From: JAICWP01 sp035252015
GTDB taxonomy: Bacteria > Acidobacteriota > Terriglobia > Terriglobales > Acidobacteriaceae
Direction of reading: 5' to 3'
DNA length: 64,000 nt
Assembly: GCA_035252015.1 (NCBI GenBank)
Contig: DATFDP010000223.1
Span: forward strand, 18,649 to 82,648
Positions 1-8,333 of the stretch are shown in pieces. The translations under genes and the position numbers were made by a program. Position 1 is the stretch's first letter. Every line of letters begins with the position of its first letter. The notes beneath the pieces were generated by a model. The model saw nothing but the letters and a program-made list of their open reading frames with translations. It did not search any database and was not told the DNA's origin.

Positions 1-222
1 TCTGAACTGCGCGCGTATTCATACGGACAGAATTTACCGTACGGGCAGTTTTATCTGGATTCGGCACTGGCTCGAAATGCGGGCTTAATGTTTAACACCA
101 TTTATCGTCCGCGGTCCGATTTGTTGTTTTCACTAGAGTACCGGCATATTCGCACGGTGGAGATATCGGCGGGACCACAACACGCCGGCCAGATCAACCT
201 GGTGATGGGAGTATTGTTCTGA
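1..222 (+). CDS. C-terminal end of a probable outer-membrane beta-barrel protein (partial)
   Basis: An open frame enters from the left edge and stops at TGA 220-222, leaving 73 residues. The tail has alternating polar and hydrophobic stretches and ends in LVMGVLF, with a terminal aromatic residue as is usual for outer-membrane beta-barrel strands. The next gene starts on the very next base, so the two are almost certainly co-transcribed and translationally coupled. Start, length and family are outside the window. The beta-barrel reading is inferred only from the strand-like pattern and the terminal Phe. Confidence 0.6.
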   Translation, partial: SELRAYSYGQNLPYGQFYLDSALARNAGLMFNTIYRPRSDLLFSLEYRHIRTVEISAGPQHAGQINLVMGVLF

Positions 223-975
223 ATGAATACACGTCTGCTTACGACGACTTGCTTGGCGCTGGCCGGACTGTTGTTGGCTGCGCCCGCGATGGTCCTGGGA
301 CAGGCGACGGTTCGAGGACAGGCGCAATTAGTCAGCCGCACCAAAGGGCGCAAGACACGCGACGACAACTCGAACGTTGTGGTGTGGCTGGTCCCAGAGT
401 CGAGGCCGGTCTCGCGGGCGGAACTGATGCGAGAGTTTAAGCCCACGCAGCCGCTCCGGCTGGTACAGAAGGACAAAGGTTTTCGCCCGCACATCCTGAT
501 TGTTCCCGCGGGCGCGGTGGTGGAGTTTCCCAACCGTGATCCGTTTTTTCACAACGTGTTTTCATTGTTCGACGGAAAAAGATTCGATCTTGGCCTGTAT
601 GAGGCGGGAAGCACGCGCCGGGTGCACTTCGACCGCCCCGGGATCAGCTACATTTTCTGCAATATTCATGCTCAGATGAGTGGGGTCGTGATCGCACTCG
701 GTACGCCCTACTACGCCATCTCGGAACGCTCAGGCACGTTTACCATTCCCGCCGTTCCGCCCGGCAATTATGAAATGCAGGTGTGGTACGAAGGCTCAAC
801 GCCGGATGTGCTAAAGGCACTAACGCGCAAGATCAACATACCGGAAAGCGGTGTATCGCTGGCCGCGATTCACGTGCTGGAAAACACCTCGCTTTTGCCC
901 CATAAGAACAAGTATGGGCAGGATTACGATCCTTCCACGTACGACCCGCTCTATCAGCAGCAGCAAAACGAATAG
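223..975 (+). CDS. Exported cupredoxin-like protein
   Basis: A 250-residue protein with a clear Sec signal peptide (about residues 1-27, ending VLGQ). The middle (about 95-165) looks like a cupredoxin fold: PNRDPFFHNVFS followed by ISYIFCNIHAQMSG, which supplies His, Cys, His and Met in the order of type-1 copper ligands. After it comes GTFTIPAVPPGNYEMQVWYEG (about 168-190), typical of a carboxypeptidase-regulatory-like beta-sandwich. Similar proteins are often named methylamine utilisation or plastocyanin-like proteins without proven function. It starts directly after the preceding stop codon (TGA then ATG), so it belongs to the same operon as the upstream barrel protein. A periplasmic electron-transfer or copper-binding role is inferred from the ligand pattern. 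Confidence 0.75.
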   Translation: MNTRLLTTTCLALAGLLLAAPAMVLGQATVRGQAQLVSRTKGRKTRDDNSNVVVWLVPESRPVSRAELMREFKPTQPLRLVQKDKGFRPHILIVPAGAVVEFPNRDPFFHNVFSLFDGKRFDLGLYEAGSTRRVHFDRPGISYIFCNIHAQMSGVVIALGTPYYAISERSGTFTIPAVPPGNYEMQVWYEGSTPDVLKALTRKINIPESGVSLAAIHVLENTSLLPHKNKYGQDYDPSTYDPLYQQQQNE

Positions 976-1027
976 TTAGCTTCCACACTGAAACAGGGAC
1001 TCCGTCCGTCATCAGCGCGGTGGACGA

Positions 1028-2799
1028 TCAATCTGTGCAACTTACAGCGGGCAGGGCATCAAGGGGGTCAAGCCGAGCCGCCCGCATAATGTCGTAGTAG
1101 CGTCCTTTCCTGGCCCACAGCGACTCATGCCGGCCCTGCTCGACCACCCGCTTAGCATCTATCACCAGGATCTGGTCGGCATGTTGGATGGTGGAGAGCC
1201 GGTGGGCAGCTATGAAAGTAGTGCGGCCAGCCATCAGGCGGCGCAAGGCGCGCTGCACCAGAGATTCAGACTCGAAGTCGAGGTTGGAGGTGGCTTCATC
1301 GAGTATGAGGATGCGCGGATTGGCAACGATGGCACGGGCGATGGCGATGCGCTGCCTTTCGACCGGCGGAAAGCCTCACGCCATTTTCTCCGATCCGGGT
1401 CTGGTAACCCCGCGGCAGGCGTCTGGCAAAAGTGTCTACATAAGCGGAGAGGCACGCGGAGTGCACTTCTTCCCGGGAAGCGGTTGGGCAACCAAAGAGC
1501 ACATTGTCGTAAATGGTGCCGTCGAAGATTGTTCCGTCCTGGAGAACAATTCCTAGCTGACGTCGATACGAGTCGAGGGTGATGAAGTTGAGATCAAAAC
1601 CCATCTACGGTGATGCGGCCAGAACTTGGAACGTAGAAGCCGGCGATAAGGTTGATGATTGTGGATTTGCCGGCTCCAGAGGAGCCCACTAAAGCGGTCA
1701 CCGTGCCCGAAGGAGCAGTGAAGGACACATTCAGCAGCGCCGGCTACCCACCATTGTAAGAGAACGATACATGGTCGAAGGCAATTTCGCCTTGGCAGCG
1801 GCTCATGACAACAAAGCGGGAGTCCGGGCGCGCTTCCAGCGGCTGTCGCAGCACTTCGCTGGCGCGCTCCAGGGCGGCGAATGCATCTGTGAATTGCGCT
1901 CCGGCACGAGCCAGTTGAATCAGCGGAGGTACCAGGAATCCGACGAAGACGAAATAGGCCACCAAGGTTCCCACCGTCATTCGGGAGGAGAGGACAAACG
2001 TGCTTCCCAGGTAAATAAGGAGCGCGATCACGCCCCCGGAGAGCAGGGTGGTGAGGAGGGTGACGGTAGCATGAAGGTCGGCGGAACGCAGTAAATTGGC
2101 GGCCAGGCGGCGCACATGTCGGGCAAATGCCGCCTGCATGCGTGACTCAGCGTTGTAGGCTTTCATCACGCGCACGCCGCGCAGGGATTCCGACAGGAAG
2201 CTTGCGATTTTACCCTGGATCTGCATGCGCTCTTTAAGGATAGGGCGCATGATTCCCGCCAGGCGTAGAACCGCAAAGCCAAATACGGCAGCGCACGCGA
2301 GCACCACAAAGGTAAGGCGGGGGCTGATGTAGGCGAGAATGCCGAGCGTGACCAGCACAGTCAGAATGCTGCGGGCTGATTCCACCACCGCCGGGCCGAG
2401 CAGGTTCCGCATGCCCTCCAGGTCGTTCATGATGCGGGAGTGCCAGAGGCCGCTGGCACTTTCCTCGTAATCGCGCAGGGAGAGTTGGGTGATGTGGCGA
2501 TGAAGCTGGAGGCGCAATTCCGTCAGCAGGTTTTCGTTGGCGCGGGCGCTGAACCTGGTGCGAAAGTACTCGGCGACGGCCTGCACGAGAGTGGCGGCAA
2601 GGATCGCGCCGACCAATGGGAGCAATGCCCAGCGCTGCCCGCCGCGCAGCACATTATCTACGAGGAAGCGTGAAGAAGCAGGCAGAACCAAGCTGGCAAG
2701 CCGGGCCACAAACATGAGAAGCAGACACAGGATCAGCAGCCGGCGCTGCGGTGCCGTGAGAGCGGCAAGAGTTCGCAGCCACGCCCAGCCGCGCTTCAT
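1028..2799 (-). pseudogene. ABC exporter (fused TMD-NBD), broken by one stop and two frameshifts
   Basis: Read leftwards from ATG 2799, the first 350 residues are an ABC exporter transmembrane domain with several membrane segments, then the start of the nucleotide-binding domain (GEIAFDHVSFSYNGG). An in-frame TAG follows at 1744-1746. Beyond it the same frame still encodes an intact Walker A (GSSGAGKST). The frame then shifts at the A-run 1596-1599; the next piece has the Q-loop (LGIVLQDG) and the signature start GENGVRLS. A second shift near 1370 interrupts the signature, after which the D-loop and H-loop region (AAHRLSTIQHADQI) resumes to 1028. Removing one base at each shift gives exactly 590 codons, the normal size for a half-transporter. 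It overlaps the upstream nucleotidyltransferase by 4 bases (ATGA), so it was the last gene of that operon. Either a real pseudogene or assembly errors; three lesions in one domain favour decay. Confidence 0.85.
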
Positions 2800-4070
2800 C
2801 GCAGCACCGCTTGCGACTGATTACACGCCGAGTTTTGCCGCAGGAACTCCAGCCGCAGTTGCCAGCGCGGTTTTTCCCGAAAATAGAACGCAGCTTCTCG
2901 CACGTGGAATTTCAGGCGCTGCGAGGCATAGAAGTATTCGGCCACCTGTGCGCGAATGCTTCGCCGCGGTTCAGCGGCGTCCAGTTGCGTGGCGGCATGC
3001 GGTCGGTGGACTGGAAACAACCGCTGACGTTCCAGCCTCCGCCACTTTGCTTGGTTCATGAACTCGGGGAAAAGGAAGAGGCTGAGCTTGCTGCCGGGAA
3101 GATCGTGCGGCGCCCACCGGCTGCCGTACTCGTTGATCCACAGTTCGAGGAAAGGATAATCGCCGGCCCGCGGTACTGGGGTATCGATGCTAAAAATTCG
3201 CGCAGCAAGCAAGGTAACCAGATGAACTGCCTTGGCGATGTATTCCCGGTTCCCGATTCGTTTTTCTACAAGCCGCCAGAAAGCGGCATCAGTTGACGGT
3301 CTTCCTAGAAAGTTGGCGATCTCATAAAGCCATGCCAGCCGGATCCAGAATTGCAATGTGTGGGAAAGCACGTGCATGCACTGGTGAATGAAGCGGTCTT
3401 CGGGGGCGAGCACCGGAAAGACCAGGCCTGAAGCCTGGTGGAACTGACGCCGCTTCAGTACCTGCGGCAGGGCCTCCAACACTGCCACATCGTCGTTGTC
3501 CCAAAGCGAGGTGTGGAGTTCGACCGAGTAGTTCAGGGCGGGCTGGTAGATTGCATCTCTCGAGGGCAGTTCACCCGTGCTGCGGGAATAGGTGAACGTT
3601 CGCGGAGAGCGGCGTACTCGCGAGTAGCCCATGCTGTGCAGGATGTGGCCGGCGCGGTCCAGATGATCGCAGGCAACCAGGTAGTCAAGATCGCATTGAT
3701 GGCGCAGCGCGGCTGCCGGGCAATATTCTGGCACCAGGGAATAGCCCTTCAGCACGGCGAACTCTACCCCGCGGGCGAAGAATCGCTCCTGGATCACTCG
3801 CATTTCATCCAACAGGGCTAGAGTCCGGTCGCGGTTATCTCCCTGATTCTGCCGCAGGCGCGCCAATACCGAATTAGGGATCAATTCGCCGGCATTCAAG
3901 TCGTCAATGCGATTGAGGAGATAGAGCGCCAGACCGCTGGAATCCAGCCAGGGCAAGGCGCGCTTCCACCGGCGGGCGCTGAACCCGGCGAGTGTCGAGA
4001 CAATACCGCCACCCTTTCCATGTCCTAAAAATGAAACTATATTCTCCGCCAGGCGAGAAGGCATGTGCAT
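2796..4070 (-). CDS. Nucleotidyltransferase family protein (PF14907-like)
   Basis: 424 residues. The centre (about 92-175) has the features of the NTP_transf_5 family: FAVLKG (about 104-109), then RHQCDLDYLV (123-132) with the D127-x-D129 pair expected to bind the metal. The C-terminal half (about 180-420) is helical, with no motif I recognise. Family members occur with HPr-kinase-like proteins and ABC exporters, including in lasso-peptide and other RiPP clusters, and in polysaccharide loci. Here it lies 2 bases after the HPr-kinase-like gene and overlaps the ABC exporter start, so the three form one leftward operon. Substrate unknown. Confidence 0.75.
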   Translation of the reverse strand: MHMPSRLAENIVSFLGHGKGGGIVSTLAGFSARRWKRALPWLDSSGLALYLLNRIDDLNAGELIPNSVLARLRQNQGDNRDRTLALLDEMRVIQERFFARGVEFAVLKGYSLVPEYCPAAALRHQCDLDYLVACDHLDRAGHILHSMGYSRVRRSPRTFTYSRSTGELPSRDAIYQPALNYSVELHTSLWDNDDVAVLEALPQVLKRRQFHQASGLVFPVLAPEDRFIHQCMHVLSHTLQFWIRLAWLYEIANFLGRPSTDAAFWRLVEKRIGNREYIAKAVHLVTLLAARIFSIDTPVPRAGDYPFLELWINEYGSRWAPHDLPGSKLSLFLFPEFMNQAKWRRLERQRLFPVHRPHAATQLDAAEPRRSIRAQVAEYFYASQRLKFHVREAAFYFREKPRWQLRLEFLRQNSACNQSQAVLR

Positions 4071-4072
4071 CC

Positions 4073-5518
4073 TTAAGACGTGGTTGCGTCAGGTTCAGCA
4101 GCAAGAGCGAACCCGGGCGGCATCCCCAGTGATGAAGCCGCACCTTCGCGCGCCAAATGCAGGAGCATAGTCTCCAGCGTGCTTTCCAGTTCGTGGTCGG
4201 CGGTGGCGGCGGCAAGAAAGGCGATCGCGCGCCGAGTATGGCGATCGCAGGCCAGGAACGAGTGTCGTCCGAAGCTGAGGAATGACAAACCGCCGCAGGA
4301 CAGTCCAGTTGGTGGTAGGAGGCAGCGCGGCCAGTCGGGCTCTTCCTGAATAGCCCAGGAGAGGAAGGGTGCGGTTAAAACTGCGGCCCGCTCGGCAATA
4401 CGCGACAAGGCCCGCAGGATACGTCCTGAGTCCGAAGCCAGCTGAAACTGAAAGTCGTCGAAGATGAACGGTTGGACATAAGGCAAAGCAACAAACCGCC
4501 GCAACATATCAGGCCACTCCCGCCGTATAAGCTGCAATGGCGAAGAAACCGCGGTGCGGCGGGGGGAGATCCCGTCACAGAACTGGAGGACTTGGGTGGC
4601 AATTTCCTGTGGACCACCTCCGCAGCGCAAGTGCCAGGTTTCCGCTTGGGCAAGAGCGCGAATTGTTTCGAGTTGTGCTTCACGGCTCTTCGCCAGACAG
4701 GCGGGCAGCCTCTCCAGGCTCTGCTGGAAATAGGCTGCGATTTCATTTGGCGCCAAGCGCGCCGCCTCGAAGCCAGAACCAGACTGCCGTTCCAGAACGA
4801 ATATCCTGCCTGGCCGCGAACAAATGGGGCGTTTAGCGCCCGCCTCCTCAGGGATCACTTCCAGCGCCAGTTCGCCATTCAGATGAGTTCGCGGAATCTG
4901 ATTCTGCAATTCCGGGAAATGGACAATGGAATCCGGCAGCAATTTGATGTTGGTAGGAAGGCCCCAAGCCAGAACTTCGGTGTCCGCGCGCGAAAAATAG
5001 GTCCAATCATCCGAGACAAAGTCCAGGCCCCGCCGCGCCAACTCGAAAGAAAGCGTGGATTTGCCGGCGCCTGACTCTCCCGTGATCAGCAGGCCTTCGC
5101 CCTTGTACTGCAGGCAAGCGCAGTGTAACGCTGTGACACCGACAACGGGAGCTGTAACCCCCAGGAGGATGGGAAGTACGATCCGCTTCCAGTAACTTAT
5201 GTCATGAGCTGTGGCCGGAGCAAAGCGGCCGATCACATGGCGTCCCTGCAGGTCAGCCAGCATGCAGGCGTCAGGTCCATAATCGGCAAAGACAAGGTGA
5301 TCACGGCCGCGAAACTGGGGCACGCTCCACAAGGGTTGCGTGCCGGCCTTCTGGTCCACGTAAATATCTACGGTCAGAGCTACACGCCCACGATGGTTGA
5401 GGCGAGGGAAGGTTTCGGTCACTGCTTGTAACAACGCAAGGCTGTTGGAGCGGACACTCCACCTTGAACCAGCGGCGCTGAAATGACCATGTATAGGCAA
5501 ATCGGGATTGCGAATCAT
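4073..5518 (-). CDS. HPr-kinase-like P-loop protein with long C-terminal extension
   Basis: 481 residues. The P-loop GESGAGKS (147-154) and the acidic SDDW motif (169-172) match the C-terminal kinase domain of HprK/P, as found in stand-alone HprK-like proteins beside RiPP or glycan genes. The N-terminal 130 residues and the region after about 290 are not part of the canonical kinase. The last 190 residues look like a separate domain (LPYVQPFIFDDFQF and GGLSFLSFGRHSFL). Nothing suggests it acts on the PTS protein HPr: no PTS gene is visible. Next to a nucleotidyltransferase and an ABC exporter, a role in phosphorylating a peptide or small molecule is plausible but inferred. Confidence 0.7.
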   Translation of the reverse strand: MIRNPDLPIHGHFSAAGSRWSVRSNSLALLQAVTETFPRLNHRGRVALTVDIYVDQKAGTQPLWSVPQFRGRDHLVFADYGPDACMLADLQGRHVIGRFAPATAHDISYWKRIVLPILLGVTAPVVGVTALHCACLQYKGEGLLITGESGAGKSTLSFELARRGLDFVSDDWTYFSRADTEVLAWGLPTNIKLLPDSIVHFPELQNQIPRTHLNGELALEVIPEEAGAKRPICSRPGRIFVLERQSGSGFEAARLAPNEIAAYFQQSLERLPACLAKSREAQLETIRALAQAETWHLRCGGGPQEIATQVLQFCDGISPRRTAVSSPLQLIRREWPDMLRRFVALPYVQPFIFDDFQFQLASDSGRILRALSRIAERAAVLTAPFLSWAIQEEPDWPRCLLPPTGLSCGGLSFLSFGRHSFLACDRHTRRAIAFLAAATADHELESTLETMLLHLAREGAASSLGMPPGFALAAEPDATTS

Positions 5519-5569
5519 GCGGCCTGTGCATCCACTCAGACCCTTGCAGGGGGCAGAGGTTACGCGATT

Positions 5570-6259
5570 TCAAGGATCAGGCTGGGCAGAAATCAACAGC
5601 TGATAAGCAAATAGTCCGGGTTGGAGGCGTGCCAGCATGTGCCATGCAGGCCGCAGGTGTCCGCTCATTCTGCCGCCAATGACAGGATCAAACCGCAAAA
5701 GGCGGTATCCGGCGGCCTCAATCATCTGGCGTGCCGACCGGGCAGTGAAGAAGCGCAGGTGCGTGACGTCGAGCGTGCCAGTGGGCTGGTAATTGAATTG
5801 TCCAACCGCGATCTGCAGGCGCGTAAGCCAGTGGGCGATGTTGGGCAGGCAAATCACCGCATAACCGCCGCTGCGCAGAAGAGGGCGAACCTGCTGCAGA
5901 GTCCTTAAGGGATGCAGCAAGTGTTCCAGCACATCGCCCATGAGCACAACGTCGAACTCAGGTTTCAGACCTTCGCTCCAAGCTGGGCAATTAAGGTCTC
6001 TGGTTAGCACGCAAGTTCCAGTGTTCGCCGCAATGCGCGCCGCTTCCGGATCGCTCTCAACCGCGGTGACGGTGCAGTTCTGCTGCAGGAGCCGGCCTGT
6101 GATGTAGCCGGTGGAGCAACCTAATTCCAGGACATTCTTGCCGGCGCCGACATGGCGCAGCACAAGCGTGTTGCGGTGGAAGTGGTCCGCAGGCTCGCGC
6201 TTCTCATAGCGGGCGCTGGGGAGTTTGTCCCACCACAAGTTGGAGCGGTACTCAGACAT
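5570..6259 (-). CDS. Class I SAM-dependent methyltransferase
   Basis: 229 residues. Motif I is VLELGCSTGY (43-52), followed by an acidic residue after strand 2 (AVESDPEA). The post-I motif FDVVLMGDVLEHL is typical of Methyltransf_11/23 enzymes such as UbiG-like and sugar or natural-product O-methyltransferases. The second half has LRSGGYAVICLPNIAHW and the strand pair THLRFFTARS, the usual end of the Rossmann methyltransferase core. It starts within the end of the upstream small membrane protein (8-base overlap) and lies 51 bases before the HPr-kinase-like gene, so it probably belongs to the same leftward operon. Acceptor substrate unknown. Confidence 0.8.
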   Translation of the reverse strand: MSEYRSNLWWDKLPSARYEKREPADHFHRNTLVLRHVGAGKNVLELGCSTGYITGRLLQQNCTVTAVESDPEAARIAANTGTCVLTRDLNCPAWSEGLKPEFDVVLMGDVLEHLLHPLRTLQQVRPLLRSGGYAVICLPNIAHWLTRLQIAVGQFNYQPTGTLDVTHLRFFTARSARQMIEAAGYRLLRFDPVIGGRMSGHLRPAWHMLARLQPGLFAYQLLISAQPDP

Positions 6260-6476
6260 CCAGCACTCCGCTGGTGCGCCGGTACATCAGCCAAAGCGAG
6301 GAAAGAGCGAGCAGGAGATACACAGAGGAGGGCAGCAGCGGGTTAAATCCGGAAAGCCCGGCAGAGCCCTCGAGCGTGCCGGCAATCAGAAGAATGGCGG
6401 CAATAAGAATCCAGGGGGCAGCCACGCCAGCAAGGCTCCTGTACCTCTCCCAAATGGACCCAGGAATTGCCAGCAT
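6252..6476 (-). CDS. Small two-helix membrane protein, unknown function
   Basis: Starting at ATG 6476 this gives 74 residues: a short amphipathic N-terminus, then two hydrophobic helices (about 21-36 and 48-65) ending with the basic cap MYRRTS. The same frame can be extended upstream to 6575. I preferred the shorter start because the extra 33 residues are low-complexity Ser/Ala and overlap the glycosyltransferase remnant on the other strand. Its end overlaps the methyltransferase start by 8 bases. No family recognised; it could also be the last fragment of a larger membrane protein. Confidence 0.45.
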   Translation of the reverse strand: MLAIPGSIWERYRSLAGVAAPWILIAAILLIAGTLEGSAGLSGFNPLLPSSVYLLLALSSLWLMYRRTSGVLDV

Positions 6477-6493
6477 GGCCAGCAAATTTGTAA

Positions 6494-6847
6494 CCTGCTG
6501 CGCGGCTGTACTGTCCGTACGGCAACCGGCTGGCGGTGATGTGGAAGCATGCGAACTGGCGCCACTGGCTGACATTCTTGCCCTGTTTTGGCGTGCGCTG
6601 CGTGAAGCAAATGGTTTCTGAAGCGATCGTGGGTATTGGCGACGCTGCGTGCCAGATCCCGCGAGCGTTCATGGATTTTGTCGGCCTGAGGCAGGGCCTG
6701 CAGCGATGGCCCAAGGCGGCGCATGCCGTTTACAACGTGCGCGATTCCCGGCAGCAATGGCGACGCGCCTGGAGGGAGCGCAACCTGCAGCGGGAACTCG
6801 AACTATGCGCATCACTCGGTCACCACCACCACTTCAATCATTTTTGA
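6494..6847 (+). pseudogene. Probable remnant: C-terminal tail of a family 2 glycosyltransferase
   Basis: After a TAA at 6491-6493, an open frame of about 117 codons carries features common at the C-terminal end of GT2 enzymes: a YGNRLAVMMWKHANWRHWL helix, a hydrophobic stretch, then IPRAFMDFVGLRQGLQRW and a basic tail. The third codon positions are GC-rich, as in real genes. There is no catalytic domain and no good upstream start, so it looks like a leftover fragment. It overlaps the small membrane protein on the opposite strand at one end and the cupredoxin gene at the other. It could be a chance shadow frame; the family resemblance is judged by eye. Confidence 0.4.
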
Positions 6848-7251
6848 GCCTTCGTGGGGAGCGCAGGCATAGCGATAGGTGCCGGCACCTCGAAAATGTG
6901 CTGGTAGAACTTGCCCGGCTTTATCACTCCCGAACTGAAAGGCTTGTCGCCGTCTGGAATCTGGACGTCATCTTCGTTTTGCACCATGGACGGATCAGTA
7001 GTGACTGTGTGGCTGGGCCCGGCGTTGTCGTTGACCCAGCGCACAGCCTCTCCTGTTTTGATGGTCACTTTTTCAGGGTCAAATTTATTGGCAGCATTCA
7101 TGTGCACAGTCACAGCAGGAGTGCTTTGGTCAGCGGCTTTGTGTTTGCCCAGCGCGCTGCTTGCCGGCACCGCCAGGAGCAGCAGACACGGCAAGCGACG
7201 CCATAACAGAAATTTGACAACGGATATAACTTCGCGGTCCCTGACTTTCAT
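6838..7251 (-). CDS. Plastocyanin-like cupredoxin, frameshifted before its copper-binding loop
   Basis: The frame encodes 137 residues: an N-terminal region with a signal peptide (about 10-36), then a cupredoxin domain with VTVHMNAANKFDPEKVTIKTG, VRWVN and GPSHTVTTD (first copper His). The C-terminus in this frame, PIAMPALPTKAQK, does not fit the family. One base frame change near 6885-6888 gives instead GTYRYACAPHEGSKM followed by IEVVVVTE and a stop at 6812-6814, restoring the expected Cys-His-Met ligand loop. So the gene has lost one base, or the sequence has an error there. The start at 7251 is uncertain; a second start lies a few codons downstream. It diverges from the sigma-factor gene. 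Confidence 0.75.
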   Translation of the reverse strand: MKVRDREVISVVKFLLWRRLPCLLLLAVPASSALGKHKAADQSTPAVTVHMNAANKFDPEKVTIKTGEAVRWVNDNAGPSHTVTTDPSMVQNEDDVQIPDGDKPFSSGVIKPGKFYQHIFEVPAPIAMPALPTKAQK

Positions 7252-7398
7252 GCTTGACTCCGTTGTCGATCAGACCGCTCCGTGCCTGCGACGTTACGTT
7301 AATCCCATGCTGGGCCTCCGGGAACGCTGCTGGAGCACTGCGTTAATTGTTGTGGGCGAAGCAGATAGAAGATGTCACGCCCATTTGGCATTCTTTTT

Positions 7399-7438
7399 AC
7401 AAATCTTTGACAACTGCGATTTTTCCCTTCACTACCCT
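7399..7438 (+). promoter_or_regulatory. Candidate promoter of the ECF sigma gene (duplicated motif, copy 1)
   Basis: ACAAATC, one base, TTGACA, 19 bases, CTACCCT. The same arrangement with identical spacing occurs at 8226-8265, after the sigma gene. The last element lies 35 bases before the sigma-factor start codon, the right distance for a promoter. Conservation of both boxes with unrelated spacer sequence suggests one sigma factor recognises both copies, most simply the adjacent ECF factor regulating itself (inference). Confidence 0.55.
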
Positions 7439-7473
7439 CCAACACAGTTACCCGGCAAGAAATCGAGATTGCG

Positions 7474-8187
7474 ATGGAGGGTACTGTGGTGCTTTCGGCG
7501 TTGGAGCAGGCGGCACTCAACGACACACCGGATGAGGATCTGGTGCGCAGGATTTTGGCAGGCGAGACTGGGCTGTTTGAGCTGATTATGAGGCGACACA
7601 GCCAGAGGCTATATCGAGTGGCTCGTGGAATTCTGCGCGACCGCTGCGAAGCCGAAGACGTCATGCAGGCGGCCTACGTGCGCGCTTATCAGCACCTCTC
7701 CCAATTCGCAGGGCGCGCCAAGTTTTCCACCTGGCTGACCCGCATTGCGGTGCACGAGGCGCTTAACCGCCTGGAAGAGCGCGGACGTCTTCGCTACATA
7801 GAAGAAATGAGCGGCCCGGAATCTCCGGCGTCAGATGTGGTGCACTCACAGGACCCCACGCCGGAACAGTTTGTTTCTTTGCGCGAACATGCGCAGGTGC
7901 TGGAGAGAGCAGTAATGGCGTTGCCGCCCAAGTACCGCGTGGTGGTCATGATGCGCGACCTGGAGGAGATGAGCGTTGCAGAGACGGCAGGTTGTCTTGA
8001 CATAACGGAAGAAAACGTCAAGGTCCGCCTGCACCGTGCCCGGGCTATGTTGCGCCATGCCGTTTTCGCGCGGATAAGGGGCAGCCGCTTTCAGAAAAAT
8101 TATCCTGCTCGCGCCTTCCCACGATTTGCTCCACAACATCCTGGTTCTTCTCATCTCGGATTTGGTGCGGGCAGGGCCGCATGCTGA
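7474..8187 (+). CDS. ECF-type RNA polymerase sigma factor
   Basis: 237 residues. Sigma region 2 spans about 34-100: FELIMRRHSQRLYRVARGILRD, the core-binding DRCEAEDVMQAAYVRAYQHL segment, and FSTWLTRIAVHEALNRL for -10 recognition. Region 4 (about 145-195) has LPPKYRVVVMMRDLEEMSVAETA and the helix-turn-helix ENVKVRLHRARAMLR. No anti-sigma gene follows. The last 35 residues (after about 200) are low in family character; the tail may be diverged or affected by a frameshift. A 40-bp candidate promoter lies just upstream and a second copy just downstream. Divergent from the cupredoxin gene, which may be a target. Confidence 0.92.
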   Translation: MEGTVVLSALEQAALNDTPDEDLVRRILAGETGLFELIMRRHSQRLYRVARGILRDRCEAEDVMQAAYVRAYQHLSQFAGRAKFSTWLTRIAVHEALNRLEERGRLRYIEEMSGPESPASDVVHSQDPTPEQFVSLREHAQVLERAVMALPPKYRVVVMMRDLEEMSVAETAGCLDITEENVKVRLHRARAMLRHAVFARIRGSRFQKNYPARAFPRFAPQHPGSSHLGFGAGRAAC

Positions 8188-8225
8188 GGGAAGAGCAGTT
8201 GTGAAACAGAATTTGCAGAAAGATG

Positions 8226-8265
8226 ACAAATCGTTGACAAGCTCAGCAAGCCCGGCCTCTACCCT
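8226..8265 (+). promoter_or_regulatory. Second copy of the ECF-associated promoter motif
   Basis: ACAAATC, one base, TTGACA, 19 bases, CTACCCT, matching 7399-7438 in both boxes and in spacing. It points rightwards into a region that no longer holds an intact gene: a dispersed repeat begins about 70 bases on, followed by a truncated gene on the opposite strand. It was probably the promoter of a sigma-dependent target gene now lost. Confidence 0.5.
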
Positions 8266-8333
8266 CTTGTTGCAAGGCAGTCGGTAGAAGTCGTTTCAAA
8301 GATCTTTTGTGACGCGCTGGGGAAAAGGGATCC

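Noticed and set aside
6386..6757. Minus-strand frame of 123 codons upstream of the small membrane protein
   Set aside because: Its codons are the mirror of the glycosyltransferase-like plus-strand frame; no membrane or family pattern.
8090..8187. Frameshift in the sigma factor C-terminus
   Set aside because: The last 35 residues look unlike the family, but neither alternative frame gives a convincing tail, so I left the gene as read.
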